Shown here piece after piece: positions 22,641-35,085 of a DNA stretch of 64,000 nucleotides. The position numbers and the translations under genes are program-made. Origin of the DNA: Epiperipatus broadwayi (Eukaryota > Onychophora > Udeonychophora > Euonychophora > Peripatidae). The stretch lies in the NCBI GenBank assembly GCA_028023455.1, contig JAQFVV010012490.1:1362001-1426000 (forward strand). The letters are read 5' to 3'. Position 1 is the stretch's first letter. The number at the start of each line of letters is the position of its first letter. A model generated the notes under the pieces. That model was not told the origin of the DNA. It worked only from the letters and a program-made list of their open reading frames with translations, and ran no database searches.

Positions 22641-23279
22641 ACTTTCATCTCCCATTCCAAGCCCGAATGAAAGATGTACCAAGTACAGTAAGCAACAGGC
22701 AACTAAGAATATGTTAAACATAAAGAGACTTCAATAGAATGTCCCTTCTATCAAGATATAGTTATGAAAGAGAGAAACCTAATAAAGGACAGACTTAATA
22801 GACATATTAGCAAATTTTGGGAGGATATGGTACCCCAATATACAAGACAGATGCACCTAAAAATAGATGTTAGTACTGAGAGGTTGCAAGTTTATGGATA
22901 TTGGAAGTCAAATTTTCAGTAATTTCAGAAGAATTACATGAATGTATTAATCCTTTGTCATGAGTTTTACCAATAAAATCATTACAAATAAGGTTGGTTA
23001 ATAAAATGAAAGTACAGATATGATCCAAGCAATCTTAAAGTAAAGCAAATATCCTTATGATGTGGTGCTTGGATTAAATTTATGTATCAGTAAAGTCAAG
23101 TGAGAGTACAGGGACAGAATATCAAAATTGCATCTATAAGATTGTATTTTTCAAATAAAATTACCTGTAGATAGTTTGAAGACCTCCAGGATATGTTGGA
23201 ATGCACTAAAATGGGTGTATTCATTAAAGTATCTGGAGATTATAACAGTGATTGAATCAATATAGTGAAACATTTTCAG

Positions 23280-25690
23280 AAATATCCAGAATTCACATTA
23301 AGATCAAGAAGGATCAGCCATATCAAGCTAGATCTTATCTCATATCTCACCAATATCAAAAAAAGATGAAAAACAATCACAGAAAATGATGAAGTAGTGA
23401 AGAAAATAAACAAGCCAGTGAGACTATGCCTTGATGCTAGACAGTTGAATAAAATCATGGTGTCAGATAGAAATATTCCACCACTTATCCAAGATGTGCT
23501 TATTCAAGTCATAGGTCAACAAGAGTTTATTATGTTGGACTTAACGTCAAGCTATTGGCAGATTAAACTTCAGGAGGATGACAAAAAGTATACAGCATTT
23601 CAATATGGTGACTATTATCAAATTTCAGTGAATACTATTGGATTGATAAACAGTGGAGCAGCTTATTAAGATGTCTGGACCAGGTTTTATCAGAAGTTAA
23701 ATCTATTGTAACATTTTACGTGGATGATGTGGTAATCACCTTCTCAAGCCTTCAAGAACTGTTAATGGGAGATATTCTTCCAAGAATGTAAAGTGAAAGG
23801 TTTATGAATAAATATATAAAAAAGTATTTTGATGGCAACAGGTATTATTTCTAGGTCATATAGTAGGTAAGACTGGTATTAGACTAAATTATAATAGCCG
23901 TACAGGATTTTGAGACTCTGAGATCTCACATGCAAGTCAGATCATTTTTAGGTTTGCATAATTTTTATTACAAATTCTATCCCAACTTAGTGGATGTACA
24001 ACTTCTGCTACAGTTATTGAAAAAGAGTGTAAGATGAAATTGACCCCTAAACATGATGAAGATTTTAGAAAAATCAAAAGAGATATTTATAGATATAGAC
24101 ATGTTGGCATGTCTGGACTTTCTGTAAACCATTTCACATTCAAATTTACAGTAGCAGTTTTAGATTGGGAACAGTTCTTTTCCAGATAAATAAACAAGTG
24201 GGCTTTGGCTGTGATCTGGGCCTTCCAAAAATGGAGACAGTTTCTTTTGAGATCAGAAGTTGTGATCAAAACCACAAAGTCTTGAATTCTTGAACCATAG
24301 TTACCTCACTAATAATTGTTTGGTGTGTTGGAGACTCTACCTTCAGGAATATCAGCATTCTGTCCAATATTGCAAGGGTATGGAAAATACCATAGCTAGC
24401 ATCCTTGATCAAAATTCTAGTTATCTAGAACAGCAACATTTAAGTGCTGAAGAGCTTTAATTGGTCTCCTTTAATGTAGATATAGATGAATCTGTGGAAT
24501 ACAGCTTGAAAATCTTACTTCAGATACAAAGAAATAATGACAAGCTTAAAGAAATAATTAGCTATTTGGAGAAGAAATGAGATTAAGGGAATAGTTCCCT
24601 AAAAAGAAAGGAAGTCTTAGTACAAATACCAAATTAGGAGAGAACATAAAATATTAAGTAAAAGAATACAGATTGAGGATTGTAATTCCTTATAGTCTTC
24701 AAAAGGTCCCATTAACTATGTACACTGACTATATAGACATTTCAGCCCTCATAAAACAAAATATTTGCTGTATAAACTGAATATTTGCTGTATAAACTGT
24801 AAAATCATAATATCAGTGTTAAGTAATTGTGAAGTTGCCCTCCAAACCAAGTATAGTAAACAATCATAATGCTGGAATATTATGTCACATTTTGGCTAAA
24901 AGACCTAGGGAAATATTAGCTGTTGATTATTATGGTCCATTGCCCACATTTTGAAAAAGATATTTGCTAGTTACATATATCTTCTTGAAATATGTGGCTG
25001 CCTATCCTATTATCCAAGCGATTACAAAAAATACTATCCAAGTCTTGTAAAAACAACACATTCTGCCAATTGGAAAACCGGAACACATTCTGACAGATCA
25101 TGGAACACCTTTTCTCTCTGCAGAGTGGAAATGTTGAATGATGATGAATGAAATTAAACATATACTAACCTCCATCTGAAAAACCCTCAATCTAATCCAT
25201 GTGAATGGGTTATGAGAATACTGTTGAGAGTGTACATTACACAAAAATCATTGCAAATGAACGAAGTAAATGAAAACTATCATCAATTACATCAACTGGA
25301 ACTGGAATGAATTCACAGGATCTGATCCTATTCACCTTCATTTTAGAAAAGCACCTTCAAATTTGATAAACACTACCTTAGATATAATACCAAACAATAT
25401 TAATATGGAGGAGGATAAGAATTTAGCACATCAGCTCAGTGAATGTATATCCAGGGGAAGAAGAAAAAATATAAGAAAAAGCAAACCCCATACACCTTCA
25501 AGATTGGTGACAAAAGTGTTTTCAAAGACGTCCGATGTAAGTCATCCTGACAATACATTTTAAAAAGTTTAAAATTTTATATGAAGGACCTTATGAGATC
25601 ATCCAAAGTTTTTTTAATTAAAAATGACAAAAACATAAAAGGGTTCTACAATGTCCACATTCTCAAGCCATATAAGAAGACAAATTATTG
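23280..25690 (+). pseudogene. pol remnant: reverse transcriptase and integrase of the gypsy element
   Basis: Reverse transcriptase at 23397-23669: VRLCLDARQLNKIMVSDR, then IMLDLTSSYWQIKL (motif A with its Asp), then a GLINSGAA block. The next frame has TFYVDDVVITF near 23712 (motif C as YVDD). An RNase H region is probable at 24020-24300 but weak. Integrase pieces: ILAVDYYGPLPT near 24920 and ILTDHGTPF near 25090 supply two of the three catalytic acids, and SDPIHLHFRKAP lies near 25320. LYEGPYEIIQS near 25580 matches the GPY/F module found after the integrase core in Ty3/gypsy elements. These enzymes would copy element RNA and insert the DNA. At least ten stops or frameshifts make it non-functional. 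Confidence 0.85.
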
Positions 25691-25924
25691 ATTTTTATTT
25701 TGAAAGATGTGAAAGCTGATTTTAAAACAAGATCAGGGATGGCTTGCTCCGAGATTTGTTTAAGAATTAATGATTTTGAAAAAAAAAAGTTTTTTTTTAA
25801 ATAAAGGAATATCTTTTATTTTAAAAATCATTTAACAAGAATGTAAAGAAATATCTTTCATAATAAAATTATTATTAATTGGTATTGTGATTGAAGAAGA
25901 GAAATGGAATATTTCACAGCCCAA

Positions 25925-27100
25925 TTATAATGGCCATGCCAATGTATTTTCAAAAATATAATGTGAGATATTTATTTAATTAATTGTCACTTTCATTACC
26001 GACGGGGGAAAAAGAAGGGGGGATTTCAATAAGATAAATTTTTTTTCTCATTCTCCCATCCCCCCCCTTCTTCAAAGCAGAAAAAGGAAAGTAAAATGAA
26101 TAATTTAATATTTTTTCCAAAGTGAAAATTGTTTTCTCATAAAGTACTGGAAAAATTCACCTGTATTAGGGTAAGTATTAAGTTAAAGTAAATAGCTCAT
26201 TATTTTCAACCCTAGTGCAATTGTCTAAACTACTATTAATGTATGGAACTCTGTTAATGGATAAATAAAGAAGAAATAAGGATATGAAAAGCTTATATAG
26301 GCTTTTTATTTAAAGATTTTGAAAAGAGAAAAAAATATTGAAGAGAAGAAAAGTTTCCAGATAGTAGCAAGACATTTTTTAAATTATGAATATTTGAGAT
26401 AAGCATAGGAAAAGAATATTTTTGACTTTTTAAAGAAAGAGTAAAGAATCAAAACTATTTTCAAAGTTGTTAGTAATGATATTTTTTTCTTATGCAGAAG
26501 AATGATAGAAATATAATATTGGAACTTGAATTCTTTGGTATATAAACTGTATCAAATTCTACAACAATAAAGTATTTAAAATTATTTCTGGAAAAGCCAT
26601 CTAGAAATAAATAAAGATAATTCCTTTGTATATGAAAAGTTATAATATGAAATTACAAAGAAAGAAAGCATTCAAACCTTTTATTGCAATCTTTGAAGTG
26701 AAAAGTACTCAAGAAAGGAAATTCCCAAAGAAGATTCTAATGACTTATGTCATCACTTATTATTTGATTTATTTTATTTTTCTCATTAATAAATTATTTT
26801 TTTTATTTACAAACATATTATTATTTCATACTACAATAATAATGGAATAAAAAATTGTTATTTATTGAAAAACACATAAATTGCATACATTTTATATATA
26901 ATACTTGATAATAAAATAAAGCAATAAATACTACACACTTGACACATAGAATAACTCTCCCCTATACTTCTGAGAACATGCTTACCAATGTGTCATGTCA
27001 GGAGTATATTGTAGCCAAGTAAATAAATATTTATGAGTTCTAGATTAATGATTCCTAGTTTCATATTATTTTATTATGTATTTTAAGACTTACCATTATA
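25925..27100 (+). repeat. Gypsy 3' LTR
   Basis: Aligns from TAATGGCCATGCCAATG to TTACCATTATA with the 5' LTR but lacks the insertion at 19865-20158, so it preserves the empty target site (CATTCAAACCTTTTATTGC at 26669). Its first bases are degraded compared with TGTAATGACTATATT in the 5' copy. A purine run (GAAGAAGAGAAATGGAA, about 25893) lies just upstream and could be the polypurine tract. Length is about 1.18 kb. Confidence 0.8.
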
Positions 27101-27218
27101 ATATATAATTATATATTAATATCACCCCCCACAATGTTAAGACTTCAGCAACACCCTCTGTGATTAAGTATAAAGTCTGAACTTCAAACTAAACTCAAAA
27201 GGACAATATATAATTATG

Positions 27219-27600
27219 TACATATACTAAATATTATATATACATAAAGAGTATACATATTAACTTATTGCAGAAATATCTAGTGATAAGTATAAACTAT
27301 AAGTGCCAAATTGATTTACAGTAAAATTATACTTATTAAGTGAAGTTCATTTACAATATAGTTTTGATAAGCATTTTTTTTAAAAAAAAATCCAATCAAA
27401 AGCAAAAATATCAAATACTTTTCACTTAAAACGATATTTTCATATTTTTAGTCAATTAGTGATTTATTATACACATACTAAATATGGTATATGCATAAGA
27501 TGTATATATATTAACATATAGCAGAAATATTTAATGATATATATATATATCAACTATAAGGGTCAATTTAAAGTACAATATAGTTTTATATCTTTATTTA
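27219..27600. repeat. Imperfect ~265-bp direct repeat next to the gypsy element
   Basis: ACATACTAAATAT...TATATGCATAA...TATTAACATA..GCAGAAATAT...AACTATAAG occurs from about 27219 and again from about 27470. Text between the units (CAATATAGTTTTGATAAGCATTTTTTTT, then TTTATTATACA) resembles the left flank of the gypsy element at 18838-18945. This suggests the element inserted into a locally repeated sequence. Confidence 0.55.
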
Positions 27601-27667
27601 CTCTACCAATAATAAAAATCTAAAAATAAATAGAGATAAAAAAATTTTTTTATATCAAATGTTTTTC

Positions 27668-28802
27668 TTTACTATGTACTAAAAAAACAAAAAAAAAATA
27701 ATTGTTTCTCCAATCACAATTAGAATTTTTAGATTTAACTTTAAATAAAAACATGGGAAGGAGGTCCAGAAATTAATTAAGTCAATCCCTTCATGCATTA
27801 ACCTTTCTGTTGATGCTTACGAGACCTTGTGTGGACAATTGACGTCACTCTAATTCCGTTATTTTCAATGCTAAGATAGACCTTATAGACTCATTAACTA
27901 GGTTTTTAAAAGTTCTGTAAGATACTGCCTTCTCTTGAATTATTTTACAAGTAAAAAATCAGTAAAACTGTCGTAAAGCTAAACAAAGAAGAAAGCTTTA
28001 CGGTGATTGGCTCTCAGCCATCAAAGACATTCTTATTGGCTATCAAGGACAAAGAAACCGCCTAATCAAAGAAAATAAAGAAAAACGCTAAGATTTTAAT
28101 TTCGAATATGATATTAAACTATTATAAAAGTATTTTTTGAGAAATTACAAATCATTTTCATAAAATATGCTAAAAAATAAAATTATTTTAAAAAAATATT
28201 GAAGATTTTAGTAAAAATATTTAAGATTTTAGCAAAAAAAATATTTACTTTTCCGTAATGTAAAACTGAAAAAAAAAAAAATTTACGTCAGCAACTCTTT
28301 TTAATTCGTTACTATGTTCGCTTTTAAATTTGCCGAAATTGAATATTTTATAATAAATAAATAGAAATTTATTTTTGAAAGAACTTTCCATCACTTTCAT
28401 AACCTGACAAATTATTAATATACTTTTTATAAATGAATCTAAAGTGAATATGATATTAAAGGTGAATATATTTTGACAATTGACTTTGTCTTCAGTTTGT
28501 GAGTTGGCCAATTAAAAGTTTTGATTTTTAACTCACTCGCCCAATAATATAATTAGCGGTCAAAAGGTTAAAGAGCAAAAAATAACTGTTTCTTCACCCA
28601 TAATTGAGGTTTTTAGACTTAACTTCAAATAAAAGTCTAGGGGGTCCAGAAATTAATTAAGCCAATCTCTATTTTTTAATAACAAAGGATTGACTTATTT
28701 AATTTCTGGACCACTCAAATTTTTATTTCAAGTTAAATCTAAAAACCCCAATTGTAATGAAAATACAATTACTTTTTTTTGCTTTTTAGTATATGGTAAA
28801 TA
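27668..28802. mobile_element. Probable inverted-repeat DNA element, ~1.1 kb
   Basis: Left end (27668-27790: TTTACTATGTACTAAAAA...TTTTTAGATTTAACTTTAAATAAAA...GGTCCAGAAATTAATTAAGTCAATCC) is the approximate reverse complement of the right end (28680-28802). The arms are ~120 bp. No transposase frame is visible inside, so it would be non-autonomous. A third copy of the same arm at 28578-28668 makes a second, tighter inverted pair with the right end. Confidence 0.6.
28578..28784. repeat. Nested MITE-like palindrome
   Basis: Left arm CACCCATAATTGAGGTTTTT ... GGGGTCCAGAAATTAATTAAGCCAATC pairs with right arm GATTGACTTATTTAATTTCTGGACC ... AAAAACCCCAATTGTAATG, separated by about 20 bp. The arms are ~90 bp and imperfect. 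It is either a small deletion derivative of the larger element or an insertion into its end. Confidence 0.65.
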
Positions 28803-29060
28803 AAAAGTTAAGATAAATTTTAATTCATATTTATTTAATTATTAATTTAGATATAACAGTATTGCTCATTATAAATTTAGAACACATCAATACACTAGAT
28901 ATATAAAAATTAATTTAGATTTCTTGATTATCTTTATTAGTTTTTCATTTTTATTAAATGATTTATTTAAAAGATTCATGACTCAAAGAGTCTTGCGTAA
29001 AATAAAAAATAATAAAATTTTAATAAAAACTTGCATACCATTATTGCTACACATATAGAA

Positions 29061-30384
29061 ATTAGCAATACTAGTGAATATAGTACAATATATTTGGTTG
29101 AAACCGCTTGATGGTATTGATCCCATTCAAATACATATAAATATGCCTTTAAGTGGGCTGCAGTCAAACCAAATAGCTAGAAATTTTTTCTGTTGTAACT
29201 AAAACGGCTTGCTTTGTCTTGCACAATTTGTGCAAGTGTGCACACTATCTTTTAGCAATGTTAACACTTCACTACCATACCATTACAGGGTGAGTGAGTT
29301 TAAAGTTTGCAAAACTATTACAATCTGCATTCAAAAATAATTATGGTACAACTTACCTGATATAATATTAAAAAGTAATAATAATAAGCCCTTACCCCAC
29401 TTCTGAACCCAACATGTAAGGTTTAAATAATTAGAAAAGGTTATGTGAAACCACATTTTCACTGTTCTCCCGAAAAAAGTCACGGTTTGCAAGAATGCCT
29501 ACGAGAATTAAAATATCTGATTGTAAAATTTCTCATAGTTATATGCAGAGACAAAAATAAATTGTAAAAAGAATACATTTCTTAAGCTTACCCCCCCCCC
29601 CCCAAACAATCGAGTTGGAAAATTATTAATCATTATTAATAAGTATGTCATTAATGTTATCCACCATACCTTAGTCACATATTCTTCCAAAAATAGCTAT
29701 TGGAATAAATAAATATTAATTTTCCTTTTCAAAAATGACCAAAAAAAAAAAAGAGTCAAATACAGTTCAGTAATTAAAGCATTCTCATTTCTTCCACCAT
29801 GATGTAGTTAGTTATCTATCAAGCAATGATAATAGACTTTTTAAAGTTTTCAGGGAGCAGAGGAGGATTTTCCCAGTGCAAAGCACTGGTATACATGGGA
29901 AATTCTACTAGAATAGAATATTTGCAATAATGTCTGTTAATTGATGTTTTAATTCTTGCAGATGTGAAAAGACATACCATCTCCCCCCACCCTACATTGT
30001 AGGACTAAGGTGAAATTTGTAAGCACTTGTTAAAGGTCTAAATTTATCATCGTAAAATTTTTAATTGAATAAATTTGACAGTAATTTATTAAGGAAATCA
30101 ATCAATGAATTACATTAAACCATATGATAAAATGTCCGAGTGTAAAATATTTCTCATAGTTATAACCAGAGACAAAAAAAAATTGTAAAAAGAATTATAG
30201 TAATTTATTAAGGAAAATAAATGAATTATGTTAACTCATATAATTCTTCTTATTATTATTATTATTTCACAAATAATGTGATGTGCCTGGTAACATTATA
30301 TTTATATGCATTTATTTAGAAACAATGCCATCAAGTGGTTTCAACACACTAATAAAACAGTACCATATATTTATTGCCAATATT
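29061..30384. mobile_element. Possible inverted-repeat element with internal direct repeats
   Basis: GAAACCGCTTGATGGTATTG...ACATATAAATAT at 29100-29142 is inverted at 30297-30340 (GAAACCACTTGATGGCATTG on the minus strand), with weaker similarity outward to 29061 and 30384. Inside, GTAAAATTTCTCATAGTTAT...CAGAGACAAAAA at 29522 is repeated at 30141, and CAGTAATTTATTAAGGAAA at 30079 is repeated near 30198. A 14-nt C run is at 29591. Frames 28976-29167 and 29508-29690 are not convincing. An inverted-repeat DNA transposon remnant is the simplest reading, without a recognised superfamily. Confidence 0.5.
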
Positions 30385-30905
30385 ATTTTATTATAAGCAA
30401 CTAACAATCTGCCAAAATGAATATTCAATAATGGTTCAATGTATAGAAGAAAATATATTTAGCTATTACCTTTGAAAGACTAAATGAGAAGAAACTGCCA
30501 ATGTAAAATTTTAAAAGTCAATGAGGTTTTTTGTTACTTCTGAATTTTTTCATTTAATGATGATATAAACTTTGTATTATAAAATATTTGTCTAAAACAA
30601 TGACAACTTATCATAACCATCAGTATTTATTTGACATTAATAATATTTGCAATTTTGAACACATTAAGCAGTGGTTTTAACATAAACTCTCAGCCTATTC
30701 CAAAGAGAAATTATCAGCAAAAATTAATGTTTATTAAATTATGTTTTTTTATGTCAGAAGTTCCAAAGAGAGAAAAAAGTAAGACTTTATTCTCTCTACT
30801 TAACAAAAAGCATTCATTTATTAATTCTTTTTAACATCAAGTATTCTCTATAATTTAATTACTATATATATTAAAATATTATGCAATAAAAAATATGCTT
30901 TAAAA
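30385..30905. other. Gene-free stretch before the hAT-type element
   Basis: A+T-rich with no repeat or motif recognised. The frame at 30631-30834 (67 codons, plus) has no identifiable domain. Confidence 0.5.
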
Positions 30906-32325
30906 CAGGGGTGGCCAAACTTTTAGACATTGGGGGCAATGTTTTGGGTAAAAGTGTACTTGAGGGGGGCTGCGGTTTTTTCAGGGCTTCAAACTGGAAA
31001 CCAGAAAAAAACCTTGCTTTTGCTGGAACGAAAAAAATAATGGTTTGAAGTCCTGTTTTTTTTAGAATGTACTTATGAATTGGTGTTTTAAATACTCACA
31101 AATATCGACGATGTTTTTAGAAGATACAAACTAATGAATTTTTTTTCTCAAAAATACAAACTTATGGAAGACATTTTACTATGACTACTGACTTCAAAGT
31201 GAATATTACAAAAAATAAATGTAATTTCTACATTTTGTACTATCTCTCAGCCATTTTTGGGCACATTTTCATTATTTTATGTTTATTTTATCATGAATTT
31301 GCAATTTTATCAATATTTAAAATTTTAATTCCAAACAAATCCACTACTGGCAGTATTTTTCACAAAAATCAATTTTTAATTGGGTCTATTGTATACAGTC
31401 CTGCCTCTTTTCCCTTATAATGTTCAAAAACACAGATTGTCAACTTTGACTATTGTTCTCCAGGCATTTCTAACTGTCAAAGTCATAGATCAAACCAAAA
31501 TGTTTTAAGCTTTTGTAATAAATTTTGAATGTAAATAAATATATTTCTTGTAATTTTTTACATTCATAATTAAGTTTTTACATTAATTTATCTAAATATA
31601 AATTTTGATTTGAAAGATTTTAAATTTTCCAAGAAAAATAATCAAGGGGAAATGAATAGTGCTTGATGGCTATTCAAGATAAGTGAATAATGTTGACCAC
31701 TATTTGCATATCAATGACATTCAGTGATAACTAGCAAAACACAACTATTTTTCATAAATATTTATGGGTTTTATGATTACTTTTTACACTATATTGATTA
31801 ATAATGTGGTTACATTTAGATTTTTATTTAAAATATCTAATTTTAGATGAAGAAAAGACAACATCAGTGAATAATCAGTGATTGTAATTTCTAAGACACA
31901 AGAAATCACTGACATTTTCATGTAATGATTCCTTTATTTTACTGCAGGCTATTTTTCTTATATTTTTTTCCAGTTATTAACATTATTTTAAATTTTTCTT
32001 TACATTTAACCAATTTGAATGTAAAATAATTCAATTTTTAGAAACTAAATTAAAACATTTCTGGTTACTGTACATTCTGAAAGACAATGGGCTAGATCTG
32101 TATTTAACGAGTCAAATCAATCAAATTTTTGCTCAACTGGCCAATAAGGAAATTCATCATAAAAAAGGTTAAATTACCTCAGCTCCCTCTAGTATTACAA
32201 TTTGTCCATGTCACTTTATAAAATATTTATTGTTTTAGAATTGTATTAAAATAAATTAGATGCAAATTTTACAAAAAAAAAAGAAATTATGCGGTTGACT
32301 ATGATTAATGTCTTGTCCACCCCTG
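30906..32325. mobile_element. hAT-type non-autonomous DNA transposon
   Basis: Left terminus CAGGGGTGGCCAAACTTTT (30906) and right terminus GTCCACCCCTG (ending 32325) form the CAGGGGTGG.C / G.CCACCCCTG inverted repeat typical of many animal hAT elements. The 8-bp flanks CTTTAAAA and ATATAAAA agree at 6 of 8 positions, consistent with an aged 8-bp hAT target duplication. The 1,420-bp interior has no transposase-like frame; 31181-31420 (79 codons) shows no hAT motif. It would have depended on transposase from elsewhere. Typical inner flank text (GACATTGGGGGCAATG) follows the left end. Confidence 0.8.
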
Positions 32326-34365
32326 ATATAAAATAACAGCTTCATAGAAAAAAAACATGTTAAAAGAATTCATAACTAGTTGAACTGAAAAATACACAAA
32401 ATTACCAATCAAAAGTATACATCCATAATTTATTTTCTTACTATTAAGAGGTTGCTAAAAAATAATTCAATTTTTTAAAAAATTAATGAAGAAAGGATAA
32501 AAATAATAATTAACTATTCTTTAAGCCCCCCCCCCCCCTTAAAAAAATTAATAATAAAATTTAAATCTAATGAATGAAAAACTTCTCTAAATCCTAACTT
32601 ATAATTTCTACTAAACTGTGATAGATAAGGACAAAGTTATGGTGATTTTCATATCTGAAAATGACTGATGATGTATAAACTATTCCCCAAAAATATTTGT
32701 CATTATTGATATTATTAATTCATTATTAAACAAGTTTAGGGAACAGTTTGTATTACCCTTACAAATAATAAAAAGAAAATAATTAAGAACTGTTTTAGAA
32801 AATATTATAATATTAAATTAAACAATTAATTTATTTTTGGAAAAATGATTTTTTATTACATAATTTTAGTCAGAAGTTTTCAAATCAATTTAACTAATAG
32901 GTGTAACTACGATTTAATTGTGGAAATAATTGGAACAATTTATTTACAAAATTATTTATTATTTTTTTTTAATTTATATAAATAATAAAAGTCTATCCCA
33001 GGAATAATATAAAAAAGCAATTATCTTAAGAATAATTTGTTAGAAAATTATGACCCGCACTAATAAAGTTAAAAAAGTAGAATAATTAAATATTTTCTTG
33101 ATAGGGAAGGTAAAAAATGTTAGGATAATTTTACTTTTAAATTCCATTTGCACTACTAGATGGCAGCACCACATAAAGTTTACGAGGATTTTTTTTTGAT
33201 TGTTGAAAATAGAATAAAATATATGAAGCTCTCGTTAGAAAGATAGAAAAAGTACGATAATGAAATCCAGAAAAAAAAAAAGAAGAAGAAATATTGGTGA
33301 TTAATGTAAACAATGGAAAATTTGTCTTAAAGAAGCAGAGGGTATAAATATTTTGTTAAATGAATAATTATACAAATAAGAGTTGAAAATTAAAAAAAAG
33401 CAAAAAATAAAAATTGTTTAAATCTATGACACGTTTCTCATATAACAAATATAAGTTACAAATAATAATTTGGGAAAGTAATAATGATATCTGCTTTAAT
33501 ATTTCGAAATGAGAAACTTTGTATTAGTTAAAGAACTCAAAAATTTTTAGACAATATACAAAAATAAATATGTAGACATACAATGAGTAGTGAATTATGG
33601 TTAGCAAAAGTGGCTATTCAATAGAACATGGAATGAATTTCTTTTTTTAATGAAGGAAGTTAGTTAAAAGCAAATTAAAATAGATTAGTAAAAAGTTTTT
33701 GATGAGGAGGAAAAAACGAGACTAAGTGATTATAATTTTATATTAAGGGAAGTAGAAAATAAATAGATTGAAGGTAAAATAGATGTTAATAAAATTAAAA
33801 ATCTCAGATGGGATATATAGATAATATATAAAATTATGAATCATTGGGGAATAAAATCATATATTGGATTATGAAGATCGATGCAATAACTTGATTTAAC
33901 TAACAAGTTTTAGAAAGAAGAAAAAATAGTAGGAAATTTGGGTTATTATTTGATAGACAGAAAATAAAATACACATAAGATGCAGGCAACATAAATATGA
34001 AAAATTAAATTAAATATATATATATTGCAAAATGAAGAAAAAAAGGATTAAATAAAAACTAATGGATATAAATAATATATTTAAATTTAGACTAAAATAA
34101 ATTCTAGAAGCAACTATCTGAAATACATTAATGTTTATATAAAATTTTATTTATTATTTTTAATATAGATAAAACTATTAAAAATATCTTATTGTAGAGC
34201 TAATCTTTCTAGTATCTCTCCATGAGAAAGTAATGATTAAAAAAGGCATTAGGTACTAGACTTGCCAAATGCTAGTTGATGAGAATATTACATTTTTTAT
34301 TTCCTTGTTTGAGTCTCGAAAAATTAGATACCCATTTACTGACTAGTAATTAAATGATTCTCTAA
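32326..34365. other. A+T-rich gene-free stretch
   Basis: No gene supported. It has a 12-nt C run near 32526 and A-rich, G-containing plus-strand text from about 33050 to 34100 that could be a highly decayed coding strand. No motif survives. Confidence 0.5.
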
Positions 34366-34369
34366 ATGA

Positions 34370-34445
34370 ATTGTGGGTTAGCTACCTAAAAAAGAAAAAT
34401 CAAGCCTAATTGAAAATCCTCAGCTATCTTTGAAGATTCAAATCC
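34370..34445 (+). other. tRNA-like SINE head, decayed
   Basis: GGGTTAGCTACC near 34376 resembles a tRNA A box and AGATTCAAATCCCA near 34435 a B box, spaced about 57 bp apart. It lies directly upstream of the foldback repeat at 34495-34945, so it may be the promoter end of that SINE. No cloverleaf could be drawn. Confidence 0.35.
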
Positions 34446-34494
34446 CAGATATGGCAAGCCAATGCATATTCACTTTTTACAATATATATAGTAG

Positions 34495-34945
34495 TAAACT
34501 GTCCATACAGTAGTGCCATCCAATGCAAACCATAGTAATCAATGGATGCAAAAAGGATTGTATGTAAATCTCTATCAAATGCACCAAAAAATATAGATAC
34601 TGAAGTGGATTTAGATCTGTATGACTATACAAATGAATGAGTTTGGATTGAAAACATTATTGTTTTCATTTTGGACTCATAGCTTTAAATTTAACTAAAA
34701 AGGTAACTGCTGGAAAATTGAATTAGATCCTAAATGCACTGCTCTCAGATACAAGGTTCCTCATTGATGAGAGCCATAAACTAGAAACTAGTCTGGAAAT
34801 ATTGGATGAGTAGGCACTAGGCAGGGATTTTATGCACAAACCTTTATGCATCCATTTATTACTATGGCTTGCACTGGGTGGCACTACTGTATGCAGAGTT
34901 TGCTACTATTTTAACAGTTTGTGTAAGCATAGGAAATGGTGATTA
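34495..34945 (+). repeat. Foldback SINE-like repeat, second copy
   Basis: Same family as the insertion at 19865-20158. The inverted ends are CTGTCCATACAGTAGTGCC (34499) and GGCACTACTGTATGCAGAG (34880). The inner block is GCACTGCTCTCAGATACAAG, the core ATTGATGAGAGCC...ACTAGAAACTAGTCTGG, and GGATGAGTAGGCACTAGGC. The right side continues through GTTTGTGTAAGCATAGGAAATG, which matches the left side of the 19.9-kb copy in inverted orientation. It is more diverged than that copy and carries an extra ~200 bp between the arm and the core. Confidence 0.7.
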
Positions 34946-35085
34946 TGCAATCTTTAGTGGTACAATATATATAATAAGTATTATTTAATAATATTTCAAT
35001 CTAAAGTGTTTTGTTAGAGTCAACAAAATAAAAATATTTTATATTAAAACATTTAAAAAATATCATGACATATATACATTTGCAT

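Larger units (their letters stand above)
18951..27100 (+). mobile_element. Ty3/gypsy-type LTR retrotransposon, decayed
   Basis: A full retrotransposon layout on the plus strand: 5' LTR (18951-20595), gag (about 20800-22640), pol with reverse transcriptase and integrase (about 23280-25690), 3' LTR (about 25925-27100). The 5' LTR has matching termini TGTAATG and CATTACA. A plausible primer-binding TGGC lies at 20617. The order reverse transcriptase then integrase, and a GPY-type motif after the integrase, place it with Ty3/gypsy rather than Ty1/copia. All coding parts contain stops and frameshifts. The two LTRs are clearly diverged, so the insertion is old. Two younger elements sit inside it, at 19865-20158 and 21416-21695. 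Flanks are A+T microsatellite, so the target duplication is ambiguous. Confidence 0.85.
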
